A stretch of 64,000 bases of DNA from NCBI RefSeq assembly GCF_003345295.1, contig NZ_CP031056.1:1612001-1676000 (forward strand), in the 5' to 3' direction. The notes beneath the pieces were generated by a model. That model made no database searches and was not told the DNA's origin. It worked only from the letters and a program-made list of their open reading frames with translations. The DNA comes from Vibrio splendidus (GTDB lineage Bacteria; Pseudomonadota; Gammaproteobacteria; Enterobacterales; Vibrionaceae). This document shows, piece by piece, positions 59,860 to 64,000 of the stretch. The number at the start of each line of letters is the position of its first letter. The first letter of the stretch is position 1. The position numbers and the translations under genes are program-made.

Positions 59860-60888
59860 CTAAGAAAGAGGCACATTGAGCAGTAGCTCATCAACAATCT
59901 GCTCTGCTGTCACCGAACTCGACAAAGCATCAAAACTTGGAGTAATACGATGACCTAATACCGAGACCACGACCGTTCTCACGTCGTCTGGTGTCACATA
60001 ATCACGCCCAGCTAGCCATGCGTGTGCACGGCTACATTTATCCAAGGCAATTGATGCACGAGGACTTACGCCAACATCGATCCATTTGTCTAAATTAGAA
60101 TCTGGATACAGATGAGGAAAACGAGTAGCCATCACAAGATCCACAATATATTGCTTGATCGGTTGTGAGGTATGGATTCGCTTTACCGCCTCTTTGCCAG
60201 CTGCAATGTGCTCAACACCGCCTTCAAATGCCGCAGCTAGCAATTCATTTTGTTCTTGTTGTAGGGTTCCTGTATCCATACTCTTGTTCACTTCCTCATC
60301 CATTACTGCGAGTTCTTCACTACGCACTAGATCAATAATCAACATTTCAGAGTCTCGGTCTGGATAGTCAACATTCACTTTCATCATGAAGCGATCCATC
60401 TGCGCTTCTGGTAACGGATAGGTGCCCTCTTGCTCAACAGGGTTCTGTGTTGCTATCACTAAGAAAGGTTCTGGCAATGACATTGTTTCACCCGCAACCG
60501 TTACTGTGCCTTCAGCCATCGCTTCTAACAGTGCGGCTTGAACTTTGGCTGGGGCTCGATTAATTTCATCGGCCAACACCATCGAACTGAAAATAGGGCC
60601 AGGTTGGAACGCCAGCTTCGACTGCTCTTGATGATAAATCTGCGTGCCAGTTACATCAGAAGGAAGTAGATCGGGCGTGAATTGCACACGGCTAAAGGCC
60701 ATATTTAATTGTTCTGCCAATATTTTAGCGGCGCGAGTTTTTGCCGTTCCAGGAAGCCCTTCCAATAAAATATGACCGCCCGACAACAACGCAATCATCA
60801 TAGATTGTGTAACATGAGCTTGGCCGATAATAGATAGGTTTGTCTGTTCAATTAAATGACAAACTGCTGCACGAGTATCTGTGGACAT
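59860..60888 (-). CDS. MoxR-family AAA+ ATPase
   Basis: A 342-aa AAA+ ATPase with Walker A GLPGTAKT (residues 44-51; the usual GTGKT reads GTAKT), Walker B VLADEINRAPAKVQAALLEAM, sensor 1 IATQNPVEQEGTYPLPEAQMDRF and sensor 2 in VSPRASIAL. MoxR proteins act as chaperones that insert metal or remodel VWA-containing partners. The genes downstream are its likely clients. It is separated by 63 bp from the upstream HEAT/TPR gene. Confidence 0.92.
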   Translation of the reverse strand: MSTDTRAAVCHLIEQTNLSIIGQAHVTQSMMIALLSGGHILLEGLPGTAKTRAAKILAEQLNMAFSRVQFTPDLLPSDVTGTQIYHQEQSKLAFQPGPIFSSMVLADEINRAPAKVQAALLEAMAEGTVTVAGETMSLPEPFLVIATQNPVEQEGTYPLPEAQMDRFMMKVNVDYPDRDSEMLIIDLVRSEELAVMDEEVNKSMDTGTLQQEQNELLAAAFEGGVEHIAAGKEAVKRIHTSQPIKQYIVDLVMATRFPHLYPDSNLDKWIDVGVSPRASIALDKCSRAHAWLAGRDYVTPDDVRTVVVSVLGHRITPSFDALSSSVTAEQIVDELLLNVPLS

Positions 60889-60951
60889 AACGTTACCTTG
60901 TAAGGCTACCTAAATAAGCTGTAGTACCTGAATTGGGATATCAGCATTGAT

Positions 60952-61983
60952 TTAATTTGGCAGATAGAGTTGTTTTAGTTTTGAGACAACATTTTGAGGA
61001 GCGATAGATTCAAGCTCAGCAAGGCACGAATTCGCATCTTGTCCAGCATTCAACAATGTGTCGCACAAAGCATATAGATAAGCGGGTTGAGCATGATTTA
61101 GATAGATAGCTCGGTAGACAGTAATCGCAGTCTCAGCGTCATTTTCTCGGACCAAGGTCGCGTAGGTGTATCCGTAGGACCCGCTATTAGGTTCCAGATC
61201 ATACGCATTTCTCAGGCGACGTAGAGCCTTCACTCTTTCTCCTGTTCGCAAGTAAGACAAGCCAAGGCTATAGTGCAATGCCGCTGATTCAGGGAACTCA
61301 ATCAACGTTTGCTTTAGAACATGCTGAGCTTGTTCATCGTCATCAATACCTTTTAAATACTCTGCGTAAGCAACGGCAACCCTAGGCTCTTTACGATTCT
61401 CAAATCGATCTAAGTAGATCAGTTCAGCCTGTTGAAATTTGCTTTGTAAGGTGTAGATCCAAGCTCGCTCTAAATCACCATCAAGATCGTTGGACAGTAA
61501 GGTTAGGTGCCTATAGATTGCTGGAGCCAAGCGGTCGAGATACTCACCGGATAACTGCGGCCAAAGAATAATCAAAGTTCGAACAGCCTGAGCTTCAACA
61601 TCGCGGTCAACATCATCCAGTAATGGGGAGACAACATCCCACTTTGCTTTACCCTGCCACTGTTCTGCGGCTTGTATTGCCGCCAAGCGCATTTGTGGAT
61701 GTTCAGAACGTGAAGCTCTAGCAACGGCAATAACCGAATTCGGGCCATAATATATCCCTAAGTTAACAGTCGCAGCTGCACGTTGATCTATGGGAAGAGC
61801 TTCATTTTGAGAGTACTCCGCGAGTAACTGCTCACGTTGCTCAGCAACAGTTACCACTTGGTTGACACTTTCATTATCTAAAGGTTGAACACTATTCGCC
61901 AGAGTGGCACAAGAATAAAAGCTAAGTAGCGTTCCAACAATAATAAGCAACACTGCTGACCAATTGATTAGCTTATGTTTCAT
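60952..61983 (-). CDS. Exported HEAT/TPR-repeat protein
   Basis: A 343-aa protein with an N-terminal export signal (LINWSAVLLIIVGTLLSFYSCATLA; the Cys at about 25 is not in a good lipobox). Residues about 60-145 look like HEAT-type helices (SEHPQMRLAAIQAAEQW, DVEAQAVRTLIIL) and residues 160-330 look like TPRs (ALHYSLGLSYLRTGERVKALRRLRNAYDLEPNSG). A scaffold role in the MoxR system is inference. Its ATG overlaps the stop of the gene upstream by 4 bp (ATGA). Confidence 0.75.
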   Translation of the reverse strand: MKHKLINWSAVLLIIVGTLLSFYSCATLANSVQPLDNESVNQVVTVAEQREQLLAEYSQNEALPIDQRAAATVNLGIYYGPNSVIAVARASRSEHPQMRLAAIQAAEQWQGKAKWDVVSPLLDDVDRDVEAQAVRTLIILWPQLSGEYLDRLAPAIYRHLTLLSNDLDGDLERAWIYTLQSKFQQAELIYLDRFENRKEPRVAVAYAEYLKGIDDDEQAQHVLKQTLIEFPESAALHYSLGLSYLRTGERVKALRRLRNAYDLEPNSGSYGYTYATLVRENDAETAITVYRAIYLNHAQPAYLYALCDTLLNAGQDANSCLAELESIAPQNVVSKLKQLYLPN

Positions 61984-62513
61984 ACTGGATGACGCTCTAT
62001 ATACAGTTTCTGGGATAACTCTTCAGCTCTCACCATTAGAGCGTGCATGAAATAAATCTCATCTGTTTCCGCAAAATTATGGAATTCAAGCCATTGGTTT
62101 AACGCTTCAAGTGTTTGCGCTGGATCTACTTTTACTTGCTTATCACTCATGTAACCCAATGTTTTGAGAGCCGAAACTAACTCTTCATAGTTAACCGGAG
62201 GCATCATCAACGTGATAAATTGCGGCTCATTAGTCATTAATAGTACATTGTAATTCGCATTCGCCACCTCGAAATTAGTACGTTTGGTCTTGTATTTTTC
62301 ACCACATTGAGGGTTATTAGGGCGCTTTTGGCAAAGGTTAAAAAGCGAAGCAAACTCTGTATATCGTTCACTCTTGGTATTAAAAGCCATATCAATCACA
62401 GCTTTTACCGATCCTTGATTAAATAGAGTGTCTGTGGATGATACCGCGTTAGTCTGAGCGGTAACCGTTTGGCTAATCAGTGCAACAAGCAGCACAATAG
62501 TTTTTAGTTTCAT
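61980..62513 (-). CDS. Exported hypothetical protein of the MoxR operon
   Basis: A 177-aa protein with a signal peptide (MKLKTIVLLVALISQTVTA, cleaved about residue 19). The mature part includes a cysteine pair (LCQKRPNNPQC). I recognise no family. No [CS]xPxR sulfatase-type target motif is present, though the cysteines are candidates for other modification. It lies between the radical SAM gene (12 bp away) and the HEAT/TPR gene (4-bp overlap), so it is firmly part of the operon. Confidence 0.7.
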   Translation of the reverse strand: MKLKTIVLLVALISQTVTAQTNAVSSTDTLFNQGSVKAVIDMAFNTKSERYTEFASLFNLCQKRPNNPQCGEKYKTKRTNFEVANANYNVLLMTNEPQFITLMMPPVNYEELVSALKTLGYMSDKQVKVDPAQTLEALNQWLEFHNFAETDEIYFMHALMVRAEELSQKLYIERHPV

Positions 62514-62525
62514 CAGATAACGCCT

Positions 62526-63830
62526 CTATTTAAAATTGATCTTCATTGCATCGCCATTGATGCCTTTATTCACTGGGTAGCCCATAGTCGCAACAACCAT
62601 TGAAATATAAGGATCAATATGTGAGAAAAACTGCTTCCAGCCTGCACACAAATAGTTCAACCCTGTTTCACCATCGAGGGTTTTGATGAAGCGATTTTTC
62701 GGACACTCACCAAAACAGGCAAACTGATAATTACACTCGCGGCACTGTTTAGGTAACGTTGACTCTTTTGCTCGGCCAAATTCTTCTTGGCCTTTTGAAA
62801 ATTGAAGGTCCTCAAGCTTGGCATCCTTGATATTGCCAAGTTTGTAGTCGGGATAAACGTAATGGTCACACGCAAAAACGTCACCATTATGTTCAATAGC
62901 CAAGCCTTTTCCACACATAGGAGCCAGTGTACAAAGAGGGTTTACTCGTCCCATCCAAGTCTCTACGCAAGATTCAAAATACGGAACATTCACTTTGCCG
63001 ATGTCGTTTTCCAACCACTCATCAAAAATGGTACACAGGAAATCACCCCACTGGTGAGCAGAAACGCACCAAGATTCGACAATTGAATTCGGATGACTAG
63101 GCTCGGTTTCAGGCATACCTTGAAAAAGAATCTCTTCTTCTGACCACTTCTGTGGTGCTGTCTCTCGGAATGATTTTGGTTCTACGATAGGGATGAACTG
63201 CATCTGTGGTGAGCAAATTTCATCGCGCAGAAAGCGGTATACTTCGAGTGGGTTTGAACCAGTGAGGTTATTTACACAGGTCAGCGTCGCAAAGTTAACC
63301 TTGTGTTTATGCAGAATGCCGACACCTTTCATGGTTTGTTTAAACGAGCCTCGCCCCGATCGGTTGGTACGGTATGCATTGTGAATCATCTCCGGCCCAT
63401 CAATGCTCAAGCCGACCATGAAATTGTTTTTACTTAAGAACTTGCCCCAATCATCATTAAGTAACGTCCCGTTAGTCTGCAGGTTGTTCTCAATTTTCAC
63501 GCCTTTTGGGCAGTATTTCTTTTGCAGGCGAACTACGTCGCGAAAGAAGTTCACGCCGAGTAACGTTGGTTCTCCGCCTTGCCAATGGAAAACAATCTCA
63601 GGAAAATTTTGTTGTTCGATATAGGTTTTAATGTAGGTGTCGAGCATTTCTTCGCTCATTTGAGTCGCACAACCACGCTCATGGCCTAACAACTCCTCTT
63701 TACTTAGGTAGTAACAGTACGTGCAATCAATATTACATGCGGAGCCAATGGGCTTAGTCATGATATTCATACGTTTCGCTGGGGCTGCTTTTGGCAACAT
63801 AATGGTATTGTGTTGAGCTGATTGGGTCAT
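62526..63830 (-). CDS. Radical SAM/SPASM enzyme, anaerobic sulfatase-maturase-like
   Basis: A 434-aa protein with a radical SAM motif CNIDCTYCYY (Cys32, Cys36, Cys39). The SPASM region has CTLAPMCGKGLAIEHNGDVFACDHYVYPDYKLGN and CRECNYQFACFGECPKNRF, giving the extra FeS cysteines. This is the anSME family that oxidises Cys or Ser to formylglycine. Neither a sulfatase nor a CxPxR/SxPxR motif is seen in the downstream operon, so its substrate is unknown. It is probably the first gene of the MoxR operon. The start is followed by MTQSAQHNTIML, a usual-looking N-terminus. Confidence 0.9.
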   Translation of the reverse strand: MTQSAQHNTIMLPKAAPAKRMNIMTKPIGSACNIDCTYCYYLSKEELLGHERGCATQMSEEMLDTYIKTYIEQQNFPEIVFHWQGGEPTLLGVNFFRDVVRLQKKYCPKGVKIENNLQTNGTLLNDDWGKFLSKNNFMVGLSIDGPEMIHNAYRTNRSGRGSFKQTMKGVGILHKHKVNFATLTCVNNLTGSNPLEVYRFLRDEICSPQMQFIPIVEPKSFRETAPQKWSEEEILFQGMPETEPSHPNSIVESWCVSAHQWGDFLCTIFDEWLENDIGKVNVPYFESCVETWMGRVNPLCTLAPMCGKGLAIEHNGDVFACDHYVYPDYKLGNIKDAKLEDLQFSKGQEEFGRAKESTLPKQCRECNYQFACFGECPKNRFIKTLDGETGLNYLCAGWKQFFSHIDPYISMVVATMGYPVNKGINGDAMKINFK

Positions 63831-63933
63831 TGTTATTCCTCTTCTCGTTCACTCACATTCACTGTGCGATTACTTCCCTAAGATGGAAACCTGTAACGGT
63901 TATCTGTGACTATTATTCAACAGCACTTAGCAG

Positions 63934-63954
63934 CCGTAATCAGTAGTATTACGG
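63934..63954. promoter_or_regulatory. Dyad operator candidate upstream of the MoxR operon
   Basis: CCGTAAT-N7-ATTACGG is a perfect 7-bp inverted repeat, about 104 bp upstream of the first ATG of the operon. It may be a regulator site. The gene beyond is outside the window. Confidence 0.4.
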
Positions 63955-64000
63955 ATTCTGTTCATTGTTCATGAGAACCAAAGAGCGCCTAAAAACAAAA

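Noticed and set aside
54420..63830. Formylglycine motif (CxPxR or SxPxR) in an operon protein as the maturase target
   Set aside because: Read through the protein sequences by eye, none has it. The nearest are a V-x-P-x-R string in the BatB/C protein and a C-x-x-x-P string in the 177-aa protein, which do not fit.

Overview
The window looks like about 64 kb of a Vibrio chromosome, most likely from the Splendidus clade or a close relative and probably the second chromosome. The genus call rests on several genes with Vibrio character: a luxPQ AI-2 receptor operon, a GbpA chitin-binding LPMO gene preceded by a c-di-GMP-I riboswitch, a KtrAB potassium system of the V. alginolyticus type (455 and 218 aa) and an aroG-type DAHP synthase. 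The chromosome assignment is inference from memory of where luxPQ, gbpA, gap and the MoxR genes lie in V. cholerae. There is no prophage, insertion sequence, integron, CRISPR array, rRNA or tRNA gene that I can see. The DNA reads as resident chromosome, with several regulatory sites legible in the gaps.

Layout. 1-10 kb: the end of an OmpA-family gene, an OsmC-like protein, a periplasmic MsrA-MsrB fusion, ktrAB, a YnaI-like mechanosensitive channel, the GDP-mannose genes manC-manB, and aroG with a TyrR box. 10-13.3 kb: a DUF3820 gene, a small lipoprotein gene that looks frameshifted, an XRE regulator, and riboswitch-gbpA. 13.4-21.7 kb: a complete caa3-type cytochrome c oxidase cluster on the minus strand (coxB-ctaD-ctaG-coxC-SURF1-thioredoxin-like protein-ctaA-ctaB), with one small divergent DUF2909 gene inside it. 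22-31 kb: a phosphohexomutase behind a Fur box, a LysE exporter, an FAH-family enzyme, a porin, a YegD-type Hsp70, a DUF1289/CWC protein, a HopJ-family protein and a PilZ protein. 30.5-34.2 kb: luxPQ. 34.5-42.5 kb: a GIY-YIG protein, YceH, small unknowns, an M15-type peptidase, a hybrid kinase, and an N-terminally extended GAPDH. 42.8-45.7 kb: hcp-hcr behind a sigma-54 promoter with two NorR-like sites. 46-54.4 kb: a lipoprotein hydrolase, amino-acid exporters and importers, LysR, Lrp and MocR regulators with partners, and a urea transporter. 54.4-63.8 kb: a tightly overlapping nine-gene operon coding for a radical-SAM anSME-type maturase, two exported proteins, a MoxR ATPase, DUF58, DUF4381 and two VWA proteins and BatD.

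The two signals I find most worth pursuing are as follows. First, the MoxR/VWA/BatD operon is headed by an anaerobic sulfatase-maturase-like radical SAM enzyme, and neither a sulfatase nor a canonical [CS]xPxR target motif was found in the operon. Second, the window contains at least eight degenerate short tandem arrays (unit 7, 14, 15, 17, 18 or 21 bp). Most lie at or just past gene 3' ends, and some lie inside coding sequence, where they add pentapeptide-period segments (CtaG tail, BatA VWA domain). Regulatory reads supported by sequence alone include the c-di-GMP riboswitch, the sigma-54/NorR module, the TyrR box, two Fur-like boxes, an ArcA-like repeat, and a MocR-type dyad.
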